A DNA stretch of 52,327 nucleotides from UMGS1649 sp045604405. Its GTDB lineage: Bacteria > Bacillota > Clostridia > TANB77 > CAG-465. The stretch spans positions 1-52,327 of the forward strand of contig JAZUNZ010000013.1 of NCBI GenBank assembly GCA_045604405.1. The letters run 5' to 3'. Positions 25,869 through 33,328 of this stretch are shown piece after piece (the stretch's first letter is position 1; each line of letters begins with the position of its first letter). The notes below the pieces were generated by a model, which had not been told where the DNA came from, ran no database searches, and saw nothing but the letters and a program-made list of their open reading frames with translations. The position numbers and the translations under genes are program-made.

Positions 25869-26408
25869 TTGAAAGCAACAGGTATGATAAGAAAAATAGA
25901 CGATTTAGGAAGAGTGGTAATTCCAAAGGAAATAAGAAAGACACTAAGGATAAGAGAAGGCGATCCTATGGAAATTTATGTTGAAAAAAATGGAGAGATT
26001 ATTCTTAAAAGATTTGCTCCACTTGGAGATATAGTAGATGAAGTAATTTGCCTTGCAGAAGTACTAGCAAAAAATACAGGTTTTTCGGTATATATTACAG
26101 ATACACAAACAGTAATAGCAGTAAGCTCAAAGACTAAAAAGAATAATTTAGATAGACAGATAAGTGATGAACTATTAGCGCTTATGGAAGAAAGAGCTTT
26201 ATTTATAAACAGAGGAGAAAATGAGATTAAAATTACTGAAAAAGATGGAGAACATACATATTTATCTCAAGTTATTTCACCTATTATTTCTGATGGAGAT
26301 ATAATTGGAAGTATAATACTTTTTTCGGAAGGAACAAGAAAAAATATAACAGAGTCAGAACTAAAAATGCTACAAGTAGCAACAGATTTTTTAAGCAATC
26401 AAATGTAG
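25869..26408 (+). CDS. spoVT: Stage V sporulation protein T, AbrB-type transcription factor
   Basis: A late-forespore regulator that tunes SigG-dependent genes. Residues 1-50 are an AbrB swapped-hairpin DNA-binding domain (KATGMIRKIDDLGRVVIPK, then EIRKTLRIREGDPMEIY), nearly the same as Bacillus SpoVT; residues 55-180 are the GAF-like domain ending with LQVATDFLSNQM. Start is TTG 25869, 8 nt after GGAGG; an upstream in-frame TTG at 25854 lies inside the ribosome binding site and is unlikely. 179 residues, normal. Translation may be controlled by the palindrome just upstream. Confidence 0.93.
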   Translation: MKATGMIRKIDDLGRVVIPKEIRKTLRIREGDPMEIYVEKNGEIILKRFAPLGDIVDEVICLAEVLAKNTGFSVYITDTQTVIAVSSKTKKNNLDRQISDELLALMEERALFINRGENEIKITEKDGEHTYLSQVISPIISDGDIIGSIILFSEGTRKNITESELKMLQVATDFLSNQM

Positions 26409-26410
26409 AG

Positions 26411-26443
26411 TAAAAGCGGCTAACGAAAGTTGGCGGCTTTTAG
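26411..26443. terminator. Hairpin between spoVT and the minus-strand toxin gene
   Basis: TAAAAGC and GCTTTTA flank an inner TAAC/GTTG stem with loop GAAA. It serves spoVT and probably the convergent toxin gene. Confidence 0.65.
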
Positions 26444-26748
26444 TATGTAAACATATTATCATAAGAGCGTCTGCCATCAACAAAATAATGAACATAAATA
26501 GTGTTAGACTTAATAGAATATATAATTAGATATCGTTTTTCGAGAACAATTTTTTTATAATATATATTATTTATTGGGATTTCAAATATAGAAAATGTGT
26601 CCGGAAACTTTTTAAGAACATCTAAATGGTATAGCGTTTTTGCGTGAATTAGATTAACATAGGAACCAGAAATACGCATAATAGGTAAAAGGGAGAAGTA
26701 GAACATATTGACGAATTCTTGAGATACGATAACATTATAGTTATTCAT
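26440..26748 (-). CDS. RelE/ParE-type toxin of a type II toxin-antitoxin pair
   Basis: The 102-residue protein has the ParE/RelE layout: an N-terminal helical part (YNVIVSQEFVNMFYFSLLPI), ending in the beta-sheet strands KKIVLEKRYLIIYSIKSNTIYVHYFVDGRR. The terminal strand IYVHYFVDGRRSYDNMF matches the xVxxxxVxxxRRd motif of RelE-like toxins. It overlaps the upstream antitoxin-like gene by 8 nt, the typical order antitoxin-toxin. Target (mRNA cleavage or gyrase) cannot be read from the sequence. Confidence 0.72.
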   Translation of the reverse strand: MNNYNVIVSQEFVNMFYFSLLPIMRISGSYVNLIHAKTLYHLDVLKKFPDTFSIFEIPINNIYYKKIVLEKRYLIIYSIKSNTIYVHYFVDGRRSYDNMFTY

Positions 26749-26929
26749 CTAACAACATCCTTTTAACCTTATCCATGCCTGTTTTCAGATCATAACATCT
26801 TCCATATTTAAAGTCTTCAATACTTCTATTGATACCCTCAGTAATTTCATCAATATCTAAATTTGTAATTAAAGAGTCTATTTCTGCAACGCTTAAATTC
26901 GCGTTTGTATTTTCATTGGCAAAGTTCAT
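26741..26929 (-). CDS. Antitoxin-like small protein paired with the RelE/ParE-type toxin
   Basis: 62 residues. ATG 26929 has GGAGGTG 6 nt upstream; a longer in-frame start at 27001 has none. The sequence has an acidic helical N-terminus (LSVAEIDSLITNLDIDEITE) and a C-terminal segment (YDLKTGMDKVKRMLLDE) that would wrap the toxin. The 8-nt overlap with the toxin gene indicates translational coupling. No DNA-binding motif (RHH or HTH) is obvious. Confidence 0.68.
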   Translation of the reverse strand: MNFANENTNANLSVAEIDSLITNLDIDEITEGINRSIEDFKYGRCYDLKTGMDKVKRMLLDE

Positions 26930-26978
26930 GTTACACCTCCAAAGTTTAAAATATAACTGATAGCGTTTGTACAAATAC

Positions 26979-27007
26979 ATTATATAGAAATTACGATACA
27001 TTGTAAA
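26979..27007 (-). promoter_or_regulatory. Sigma-A promoter of the toxin-antitoxin pair
   Basis: On the minus strand TTTACA (27007-27002) and TATAAT (26984-26979), spacer 17 nt, 50 nt before the antitoxin start. Confidence 0.6.
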
Positions 27008-27077
27008 TATATTCTACAAAATTAGATGAAATTATACAAAAGTAGACAAAAGGATAAAGCCTATTGAAATCTAATCC

Positions 27078-27106
27078 TTGACAAGTTTGCATAATTTTAG
27101 CATAAT
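27078..27106 (+). promoter_or_regulatory. Sigma-A promoter of the small membrane protein gene at 27185
   Basis: TTGACA at 27078-27083 and CATAAT at 27101-27106 with a 17-nt spacer. Confidence 0.7.
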
Positions 27107-27132
27107 TGTTGTAGGGTGTAAATTTTTTCATG

Positions 27133-27180
27133 CACTCAGATTAAAATCTGGGAGCAAGGACTTCCAGAAATATTGGAGGT
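27133..27180 (+). promoter_or_regulatory. Leader with three mutually exclusive stems ending at the ribosome binding site
   Basis: CTCAGATT can pair with AATCTGGGAG (stem 1), CTGGGA with TTCCAG (stem 2), and CTTCCA with TGGAGG of the ribosome binding site (stem 3). Each shares bases with the next, so they exclude one another, as in translational switches. No metabolite-riboswitch consensus was recognised. Confidence 0.35.
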
Positions 27181-27184
27181 TAAA

Positions 27185-27418
27185 ATGAAAAACAAACTAA
27201 GTATGGTTAAAATTATAGCGGTAGCTACAATCCTTGTAATTTTTTGTATTATAGGCAGTAAGCTGTATTCCGATTCCGTTGAACAAGATGAAATAAAATG
27301 TACAAATTTAAAACTTTATGAATGGGAATCTCAGCACAATTATGAGGTGGGTGGACCTAATTGCCCTGAGTGTAATGGGTCGGCTATAGAAGTAGGAGAT
27401 ATAACCCCAGATAATTGA
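27185..27418 (+). CDS. Small membrane-anchored protein with CPEC motif
   Basis: 77 residues: positively charged start (MKNKLSMVK), one hydrophobic helix (residues ~8-25, IIAVATILVIFCIIGSK), and an extracytoplasmic tail of ~50 residues with NCPECNGS and a single Cys earlier (IKCTNLK). The helix could be a signal anchor. ATG 27185 is preferred over an in-frame TTG at 27173 because the GGAGG site lies right behind the latter. It has its own promoter and terminator. No family recognised. Confidence 0.7.
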   Translation: MKNKLSMVKIIAVATILVIFCIIGSKLYSDSVEQDEIKCTNLKLYEWESQHNYEVGGPNCPECNGSAIEVGDITPDN

Positions 27419-27426
27419 TACCAAGA

Positions 27427-27453
27427 AAAGAGCGAACAAAAAGTTCGCTCTTT
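27427..27453. terminator. Bidirectional terminator between the CPEC protein gene and the Lon-like protease gene
   Basis: AAAGAGCGAAC pairs perfectly with GTTCGCTCTTT across a 5-nt loop; A and T tracts on both sides serve the two convergent genes. Confidence 0.85.
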
Positions 27454-27455
27454 AT

Positions 27456-29831
27456 CTATTTTGCATATTCAGAATATTTTTTAAGTTTGTTATAAACTTT
27501 TTCACTTATTGAATCTTTTTCAAATCCTTTTTGATCATCGTATTTACCGTACTTTACACCTGTTAAAATTTCAATTCCTTCATCTATTGTAGATACAGGA
27601 TAGATGTGGAACATTCCTTTTTCTACAGCCTCTACAATTTCATGTTTAAGCATAAGGTTTTTAACATTTTGGTGAGGGATTATTACACCTTGTTCTCCGG
27701 TAAGTCCTTGCATTTTACACACCTCGTAAAACCCTTCGATCTTATCCGAAACTCCACCTATTGGTTGGATTTCACCTTTTTGGTTAACTGAACCTGTTAC
27801 TGCAATTCCTTGTTTAATTGGAACACCAGATAGGGAAGAAAGTATTGCATACAACTCAGTAGAAGATGCAGAGTCGCCATCAACCCCGTTATATAGCTGC
27901 TCAAAACAAATACTTGCATTGAAACATAGTGGGAATTCTTGTGCAAACTTTTCGCCAATATATGCGGATAAAATAAATACACCTTTTGAGTGAGTAGTAC
28001 CACTCATTGAAACCTCACGTTCTATATTTACTATACCTTTTCCACCCATATAGGTATTTGCTGTAATTCTTACTGGTTTACCAAAAGAAGCATCACCAGT
28101 ATTAAGAATAGTTAAGCCGTTTATTCTGCCAACGTCAGCGCCTGAAGTAGAAATCATAACAGCGCCTTCTTCAATCATTTTCATAATGCCGTCATTATAT
28201 TTGCCATATCTTTTCTTTTTATTTTCTGTGGCTATAATAACATCTACAGCATCTACAGATTTCTTTTCGGCTAGACGCGCAATATGTGCAGATTCTATAA
28301 TAATATCTGTAATATCTACTTGCATAGCAGTAAGTTTAGTTTTATCCCCAGCACACCTAGAACTGTATTCTATAATGGCTTTAACCGCATCACTTTTGAA
28401 AGGAGGGAGTTTTTCTTTTTTTGCCACATAGGCCACATATTCAATTGTTCTTCTTACAGTATCTGAATCCTTATCTATAGAATCATCAAAATCTGCCTTC
28501 ATTTTAAACAGTTTTTTAAAGTCTGAATCTAGGTTGGATAGTTGTTGGTAAATTGCTTCACTACCAAATAACACAATTTGCGCATGTATTGGAATAGCTT
28601 CAGGTTTTATACCAATCATTGTGACAGGAGTAGTCATATCTCTAGAACTGTCTATGGTAAGCTCAGAATTACGAATAACTCTTTTGAAAGCCTCCCAAAT
28701 AGTCATATTAGTTAGAAGGTCACGAGCATTAACTAGAAGATAACCACCATTTGCCTTGTAGAAAACACCTGCTTTAAGCATCGTATGGTCTGTTTTTATA
28801 CTTCCCATACAGTTTTCATATTCTAATTTTCCAAACAAATCATAATACGTTGGGTTAGAGCATACAACAACAGGGGCATGATCTAAATTTTCATTATTCA
28901 CAATTACATTTACTCTATATTTTTCCCATGGTTTTGAGATAGCCCTCATTTGTGGCGGTACATTTTGAGTATTCTCTGGTATATCTTTGAATTTTTCTGC
29001 ATTTTTTACAACATCTTCTTGAACAGAGTATAGGAAGTTTTGTATTTTAAGATCGCCTTTATACCTAATTTTTAGCTCATTTATATTTTTAGACACAATA
29101 TATGTTACCATGTTAGCTTGCCAGTCATGAACTTTTGTAGCACATTCTTTTTCAAGAATTTCTAATTTTTGCATTATCTCATGAGTTTCTTGTTGTATTT
29201 TTGGAGACTTAGCTTTAAACTCTGCTTTAATTTTTTCATCTAAAGCATTAAATTCTTGCTCATTTAATACTTTACCATTGTAAACAGGCGAGAAGTATAT
29301 ACCATCTGTAGCCGTTTTAATTTTAAAGCCTTGAGCAGTTGTGTGTTTATCAAAAGCTTGTAATATTTCATTCTTTTTAGCTTCATATTGATTAGTAATT
29401 ATTTTTCTTTCTTTTTCATAATTTTCAGACGCAAAAATCTTAGCTAGGTCTTTGCGAATAGTAGATATAAAACGATTCATATCTTCTTTAAAGGTTCTAC
29501 CTAGTCCAGCTTTTAAAAATATTGCAATTGGTTCATTTGGATTTTCAAAATTATGAATATAACACACGTCATCTGGAACCGCTTTTGTTTTAGCTAAACG
29601 ATTTACAATAGATAAAACATACGGCATTTTACCCATACCAACTTGTCCACAAACGTAAAGATTAAATCCTTTTTGAGGCATTTCTAAAGCAGCTTCAACA
29701 GTTTCTAAAGCTCGTTTTTGACCAATGATTCCGTTATAACCAGAGATATCATCAGTAGTTTTAAAATTAAACTGTGAAGCGTTTAATTTGAATGTTAAAT
29801 CTGTAGATTTTAATTCTTTAATTTTTCTCAT
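27456..29831 (-). CDS. Lon-like ATP-dependent protease (AAA_32/Lon_C type)
   Basis: A 791-residue cytoplasmic protease of the YcbZ/LonH-like group. The N-terminal ATPase region has NGIIGQKRALETVEAALEM and the P-loop CGQVGMGKMPYV (61-72) in which the usual Thr/Ser after Lys is Met. The C-terminal peptidase domain has the Ser-Lys dyad: GDSASSTELYAILSSLSG and VSDKIEGF. A long helical insertion (residues ~110-260) separates the ATPase halves, typical of the family. TAGGAG precedes the ATG on the minus strand. Function in protein quality control is inferred. Confidence 0.88.
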   Translation of the reverse strand: MRKIKELKSTDLTFKLNASQFNFKTTDDISGYNGIIGQKRALETVEAALEMPQKGFNLYVCGQVGMGKMPYVLSIVNRLAKTKAVPDDVCYIHNFENPNEPIAIFLKAGLGRTFKEDMNRFISTIRKDLAKIFASENYEKERKIITNQYEAKKNEILQAFDKHTTAQGFKIKTATDGIYFSPVYNGKVLNEQEFNALDEKIKAEFKAKSPKIQQETHEIMQKLEILEKECATKVHDWQANMVTYIVSKNINELKIRYKGDLKIQNFLYSVQEDVVKNAEKFKDIPENTQNVPPQMRAISKPWEKYRVNVIVNNENLDHAPVVVCSNPTYYDLFGKLEYENCMGSIKTDHTMLKAGVFYKANGGYLLVNARDLLTNMTIWEAFKRVIRNSELTIDSSRDMTTPVTMIGIKPEAIPIHAQIVLFGSEAIYQQLSNLDSDFKKLFKMKADFDDSIDKDSDTVRRTIEYVAYVAKKEKLPPFKSDAVKAIIEYSSRCAGDKTKLTAMQVDITDIIIESAHIARLAEKKSVDAVDVIIATENKKKRYGKYNDGIMKMIEEGAVMISTSGADVGRINGLTILNTGDASFGKPVRITANTYMGGKGIVNIEREVSMSGTTHSKGVFILSAYIGEKFAQEFPLCFNASICFEQLYNGVDGDSASSTELYAILSSLSGVPIKQGIAVTGSVNQKGEIQPIGGVSDKIEGFYEVCKMQGLTGEQGVIIPHQNVKNLMLKHEIVEAVEKGMFHIYPVSTIDEGIEILTGVKYGKYDDQKGFEKDSISEKVYNKLKKYSEYAK

Positions 29832-29994
29832 AAGTACTCCTAATTAATATATAATTTGCTTCATTTGTTGCTACATTTTTATATGATATTTATACAACAA
29901 ATAGCAAATATTTTCAAGGAAATTTGTATAAAAGATAAATTTAAATATATTAACAATACAAATGATACACAACTGAAAAATAGCAGTAACAAAT

Positions 29995-30023
29995 TTGACA
30001 CAAAACAAATCATATGATATAAT
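29995..30023 (+). promoter_or_regulatory. Consensus sigma-A promoter of the gene at 30073
   Basis: TTGACA at 29995-30000 and TATAAT at 30018-30023 with a 17-nt spacer. Confidence 0.85.
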
Positions 30024-30072
30024 CTGTCAAGAAAAAGGTAATATATTCTATTTTAATAAAGGAGAAGGTAAA

Positions 30073-30480
30073 ATGTTTCTTGATGAACTTAAAGAAGCTC
30101 TTGCTTTGCAAGCAAGAAAAGACAAAAAGGACATGCTTCGGGCCAAAGAGAGACTAGATTCTAATAAGATATCTGATAAAATATTTCAGAAAAAGACAGA
30201 AGAAGCATATAGGATAATAGACAAGAGAGCACTAGATATAGCGCGAATTCTTAAGTACTATGTGACCGGTCCTATAGAAGGACCTCTATGCGAACATGTT
30301 TTCGGCAAACCGTGCAAGAAAAAGGAAATTATAAGAACACTGAAGGATAAGAACTTTACAGCGTTTTTGATTCAGTCAAATCTTCTTGGTAGAACAAGAA
30401 TCTTAAGTGACAAATCAAAAGGTGAGGTTAAGATAAGACTTTATTGGGCTATTTTAAATTTCCAAGAGATTGCTAAATAA
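30073..30480 (+). CDS. Orphan helical basic protein, 135 residues
   Basis: ATG 30073 follows AAAGGAGA; an in-frame start at 29995 would sit inside the promoter and is rejected. The N-terminal half is highly charged and helical (ALQARKDKKDMLRAKERLD), the middle holds GPIEGPLCEHVFGKPCKKKE with two Cys, and the C-terminus is mixed. No membrane segment. Own promoter and terminator. I recognise no family. Confidence 0.7.
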   Translation: MFLDELKEALALQARKDKKDMLRAKERLDSNKISDKIFQKKTEEAYRIIDKRALDIARILKYYVTGPIEGPLCEHVFGKPCKKKEIIRTLKDKNFTAFLIQSNLLGRTRILSDKSKGEVKIRLYWAILNFQEIAK

Positions 30481-30515
30481 AAAGATTGGTGTGTTATTTC
30501 ACACCAATCTTTTTA
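30481..30515. terminator. Bidirectional terminator between the orphan gene and rimI
   Basis: AAAGATTGGTGTG (30481-30493) pairs perfectly with CACACCAATCTTT (30500-30512), with T-tract on the plus strand and A-tract (T on minus) on the other side. Confidence 0.85.
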
Positions 30516-30942
30516 AGTATATATAAGCATCTTCATTAGTATCTGCATAATAATTTTTGCGGGTACTTATTTTTTCAAATCCATTTTTTTCATAAAATTT
30601 TATCGCTACAAAATTGCTGCATCTTACTTCTAAAAATATATCTGAAACATTAATATGGTTACAAGTGTTAAATAGTTTATCTAAAAGCATAGAGGCAATT
30701 TTTTTACCTCTATATTCTTTAGCAACAGCTATAGATAAAAGATCGAAGTGATCAACTAGATGCTCTGCTGCAGTATAACCAATTACCGTATCGTCACAGA
30801 TCGCTATAAAATAATGATAAGTATCTTTATCTAAAGTAGCTTGAAGTAGGTCATAAGATAGAATTCTATGCTCTAGTGTTTTTTCAATATTATTTATACT
30901 ATTTAAATCATTTATTGTCGCTTCTCTAATTTGTATATTCAT
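30499..30942 (-). CDS. rimI: Ribosomal protein S18-alanine N-acetyltransferase RimI
   Basis: A 147-residue GNAT enzyme. The acetyl-CoA loop reads VAKEYRGKKIASMLLDKL, and the C-terminal LEVRCSNFVAIKFYEKNGFE matches RimI (xEVRxSNxxAxxLYxxxGF). It directly follows tsaB (start 3 nt after the tsaB stop on the minus strand), the usual Firmicutes order tsaE-tsaB-rimI. Confidence 0.9.
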   Translation of the reverse strand: MNIQIREATINDLNSINNIEKTLEHRILSYDLLQATLDKDTYHYFIAICDDTVIGYTAAEHLVDHFDLLSIAVAKEYRGKKIASMLLDKLFNTCNHINVSDIFLEVRCSNFVAIKFYEKNGFEKISTRKNYYADTNEDAYIYLKRLV

Positions 30943-30945
30943 ATA

Positions 30946-31602
30946 TTATTCACCCTCTTTAGTTCTTTCTGCTTCGCTTTTTCTGTAGTACATAGCGTCA
31001 AGAGTAAGGTAGTCATAGAAAGAAGCAGTTGAAGATAAGCAAAAAATATTAGTTAAATCTAAAGAACTAGTAATAGCACTAGGCACCATTAAATTATCTT
31101 TATCTATTGTAATAAGTAAATTGTCTAAATCCATTTTTTGGACAGTTTGTAACACACTTTCCAAATAGTCGTTTCCAGAAAAATCAAGTGCTGTTAGAGC
31201 CCCATTGTCATATTTATATAGGTTGTAATATACTCTGTTATTCCTTGCATCCATCAATGAAAGGACGTATTTAGGTGTAAATGTGGCTTTTTTAATTCCA
31301 TCCAACGCTAGGAGCTCTAAACTGGTAACCCCATATATTTGCTTGTTTGTAACTTTAGCAATTGCTTTTATAGTAGCAATTCCTATACGCACACCGGTAA
31401 AAGAACCAGGTCCTAAAGTTAAAGCATATAGATCTACATCATTAAGTTTAATACATGCTTCATTTAAAACAGCATCTAAAAGCGGAAGCAATTTTTCTGA
31501 ATGTGTAATTTCGTTATCTACTTCCTTTGAATATATTTTATCATCGAGCTTTAAAGCTACAGAAGCTCTTTTTGTAGTTGTATCTATTGCAAGTATTTTC
31601 AT
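30946..31602 (-). CDS. tsaB: tRNA threonylcarbamoyladenosine biosynthesis protein TsaB
   Basis: A non-catalytic ASKHA-fold scaffold partner of TsaD in t6A37 formation. It begins MKILAIDTTTKRASVALKL with ATG at 31602, behind AAAGGAGATA; in-frame upstream ATGs lack a ribosome binding site and overlap tsaE. LTLGPGSFTGVRIGIATIK is the diagnostic TsaB motif. 218 residues. Operon with tsaE and rimI; tsaD is not in the window. Confidence 0.94.
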   Translation of the reverse strand: MKILAIDTTTKRASVALKLDDKIYSKEVDNEITHSEKLLPLLDAVLNEACIKLNDVDLYALTLGPGSFTGVRIGIATIKAIAKVTNKQIYGVTSLELLALDGIKKATFTPKYVLSLMDARNNRVYYNLYKYDNGALTALDFSGNDYLESVLQTVQKMDLDNLLITIDKDNLMVPSAITSSLDLTNIFCLSSTASFYDYLTLDAMYYRKSEAERTKEGE

Positions 31603-31603
31603 A

Positions 31604-32041
31604 TTATATATCTCCTTTAACATGTATGATACGTTCATTTTCATTTTCGGTACATTCTATAGTTATATATATAGTAGAGGCGGGAAGTATTGGCTCAATA
31701 ATTTCTCCCCATTCTATAATGCATAAACCAGAATTAAAGTAATCTGTTCCTACAGAATCTTCAAAGTCATCAGGACCGCTTAATCTATATACGTCAAAAT
31801 GAAATATTTTATTTATATGAGAAGTATTAATTTTAGGAGCGTATTCATTTACAATAGTAAAGGTAGGACTAGATACTTCGTTTTCTATTCCAAAATATTT
31901 TGCAATACCACGCATAAATCTAGTTTTTCCTGTACCAAGATTTCCAGTTAAAACTAAAACGGAATTGTTATTTAATTTTTCTGCAATTGTATATCCTAAA
32001 TTTTCTGTTTCATGTTCAGAATATGTTATATATTTTTTCAT
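31604..32041 (-). CDS. tsaE: tRNA threonylcarbamoyladenosine biosynthesis ATPase TsaE
   Basis: Small P-loop ATPase of the t6A complex. Walker A is LTGNLGTGKTRFMRGIAK; SSPTFTIVNEY and FHFDVYRL follow, then IIEWGE, all diagnostic of TsaE. ATG 32041 with GGTGA 5 nt upstream is preferred over a GTG at 32050 in the ribosome binding site. 145 residues. First gene of tsaE-tsaB-rimI. Confidence 0.94.
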   Translation of the reverse strand: MKKYITYSEHETENLGYTIAEKLNNNSVLVLTGNLGTGKTRFMRGIAKYFGIENEVSSPTFTIVNEYAPKINTSHINKIFHFDVYRLSGPDDFEDSVGTDYFNSGLCIIEWGEIIEPILPASTIYITIECTENENERIIHVKGDI

Positions 32042-32050
32042 TAAATTCAC

Positions 32051-32309
32051 CGTATATATTATACAATTGTGAACAAAAAAAGTAAATAAAAAGGAGAAAT
32101 AAAAGAAATTTTGTCAAAATTTTTTGAAAAAAATCGAAGTGAACATAATAAAACTTGCTGTTTGAAAATAAAAGGGGGGGAGTGTGATTAAACCTTTTAG
32201 AATAGAGGTTTTGAAAATGCGCGAAAAATAATATTACAAATGTGTTTTAAAATTATGGAAACAAAATATGTCACGTTGTTTTTAAATCAAAAAAAGTTCA
32301 AAAAAAGTG
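32051..32309. other. Non-coding stretch between tsaE and the HU promoter
   Basis: AT-rich, with a run of seven G near 32174 and several A-tracts. I see no gene, repeat or clear hairpin; it may hold the minus-strand promoter of tsaE. Confidence 0.5.
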
Positions 32310-32338
32310 TTGACTTTTGTAGGTGTTTGAAGTATAAC
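32310..32338 (+). promoter_or_regulatory. Sigma-A promoter of the HU gene
   Basis: TTGACT at 32310-32315 and TATAAC at 32333-32338, spacer 17 nt, 34 nt upstream of the start. Confidence 0.75.
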
Positions 32339-32371
32339 ATTGTTGTAATCTTATTACAGGAGGTAAGAAAT

Positions 32372-32647
32372 ATGAATAAAGGAGAACTTATTGCAAAAAT
32401 CGCTGAAGAAAGCAAACTAACTAAAAAAGCTGCTGAAGCTGCATTAGACGCTTTCATGTCTTCAGTTGAATGTGCTCTAGCTAAAGGGGAAAAAGTTCAA
32501 TTAGTTGGATTTGGTACTTTCGAAGTTAGACAAAGAGCTGCAAGAAAAGGAAGAAATCCTCAAACTAAAGCAGAAATAAAAATACCTGCTTCTAAAGCTC
32601 CAGTTTTCAAAGCTGGTAAAGCTCTTAAAGAAACTGTTAACAAATAG
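32372..32647 (+). CDS. hup: DNA-binding protein HU
   Basis: Histone-like nucleoid protein that bends DNA. 91 residues from ATG 32372 (AGGAGG upstream): MNKGELIAKIAEESKLTKK, FGTFEVRQRAARKGRNPQT and the C-terminal AGKALKETVNK are characteristic, including the beta-arm with R-x-G-R-N-P. A longer in-frame start at 32240 spans the promoter and is rejected. Monocistronic with a terminator. Confidence 0.97.
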   Translation: MNKGELIAKIAEESKLTKKAAEAALDAFMSSVECALAKGEKVQLVGFGTFEVRQRAARKGRNPQTKAEIKIPASKAPVFKAGKALKETVNK

Positions 32648-32650
32648 TTT

Positions 32651-32682
32651 TAAAAATACCCTTTCGGGGGTATTTTTTTTAT
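32651..32682 (+). terminator. HU terminator
   Basis: AAAAATACCC and GGGGTATTTTT form the stem around a CTTTCG loop, with a run of eight T. Confidence 0.85.
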
Positions 32683-32752
32683 GCCAATTTGTGGTATAAT
32701 GTCGACCTAATATATAATATATCCATATAAAATTTTATAGGAGGAACAATCC

Positions 32753-32959
32753 GTGAGAGAATTTAAAAATCCTAAAGCAATTGAACTTATGCAAGAGGCA
32801 CAAGCTCTTGAAGATTATGTAGTTTCAAAAGAAGCGGAGCTAGAACAAAATGGCCTTCCGTTTCCTGAATATTATTCAGAGCTTTTGACAGAAGCTGCTG
32901 GCCTTAGAGTGCTTGCGGACGCCGTTGAAGATGGAAGTGTTTTTGAAGACGAACTCTAA
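32753..32959 (+). CDS. Small acidic helical orphan protein, 68 residues
   Basis: GTG start 32753 with TAGGAGGAAC upstream and an extended -10 (GTGGTATAATG, 32693-32703) before it. The sequence (FKNPKAIELMQEAQALEDYV and AGLRVLADAVEDGSVFEDEL) is almost wholly helical and acidic, fitting a two-helix hairpin. No membrane segment. The gene is followed closely by another orphan gene with its own promoter. Unknown function. Confidence 0.65.
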   Translation: MREFKNPKAIELMQEAQALEDYVVSKEAELEQNGLPFPEYYSELLTEAAGLRVLADAVEDGSVFEDEL

Positions 32960-32960
32960 G

Positions 32961-32989
32961 TTGCAATTTATGTGTGATTGTGGTATAAT
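32961..32989 (+). promoter_or_regulatory. Sigma-A promoter of the 84-residue orphan gene
   Basis: TTGCAA at 32961-32966 and TATAAT at 32984-32989, spacer 17 nt, with TGTGG before the -10. Confidence 0.75.
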
Positions 32990-33037
32990 TAAAACGTGTA
33001 AATAATGCATCTAAATAAAATTTTAGGAGGAGAGAGT

Positions 33038-33292
33038 ATGATTTATCCAGAAGAATTTGTTCGGAAAGTAAAAGAGTTATATCCAAAGTATGTGCAATTA
33101 CATGATTGTATAGATGGAGGGGATGAAGCAGTCGGGTTGTTCTTGAGTGTTCAATCTTGCAATTCAATTTCTACTAGTGATGTATTACAGGCAAACTCAT
33201 TAGAAGAGTTAAAAGAAAAGGCAATAGAACAACAAAAAAAACATGAGCTGTATAAAGAATGGATAAGACTTTATTGTGATCAAAAACGTTAA
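33038..33292 (+). CDS. Small orphan protein, 84 residues
   Basis: ATG 33038 behind TAGGAGGAGAG; an upstream in-frame ATG at 33005 has no ribosome binding site. The protein has an N-terminal part (YPEEFVRKVKELYPKYVQLH), a short Gly/Asp turn, a middle LFLSVQSCNSIS and a C-terminal charged helix (EELKEKAIEQQKKHELYKEW). Cytoplasmic by composition. No family recognised. It is followed by a further orphan gene after 36 nt. Confidence 0.65.
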   Translation: MIYPEEFVRKVKELYPKYVQLHDCIDGGDEAVGLFLSVQSCNSISTSDVLQANSLEELKEKAIEQQKKHELYKEWIRLYCDQKR

Positions 33293-33328
33293 ACCATATA
33301 TTTTAATAAAGATATAGGAGAAAATCAA

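Noticed and set aside
31283..31726. A 147-codon plus-strand ORF opposite tsaB
   Set aside because: tsaB motifs are unmistakable on the minus strand; the plus frame has no supporting features.
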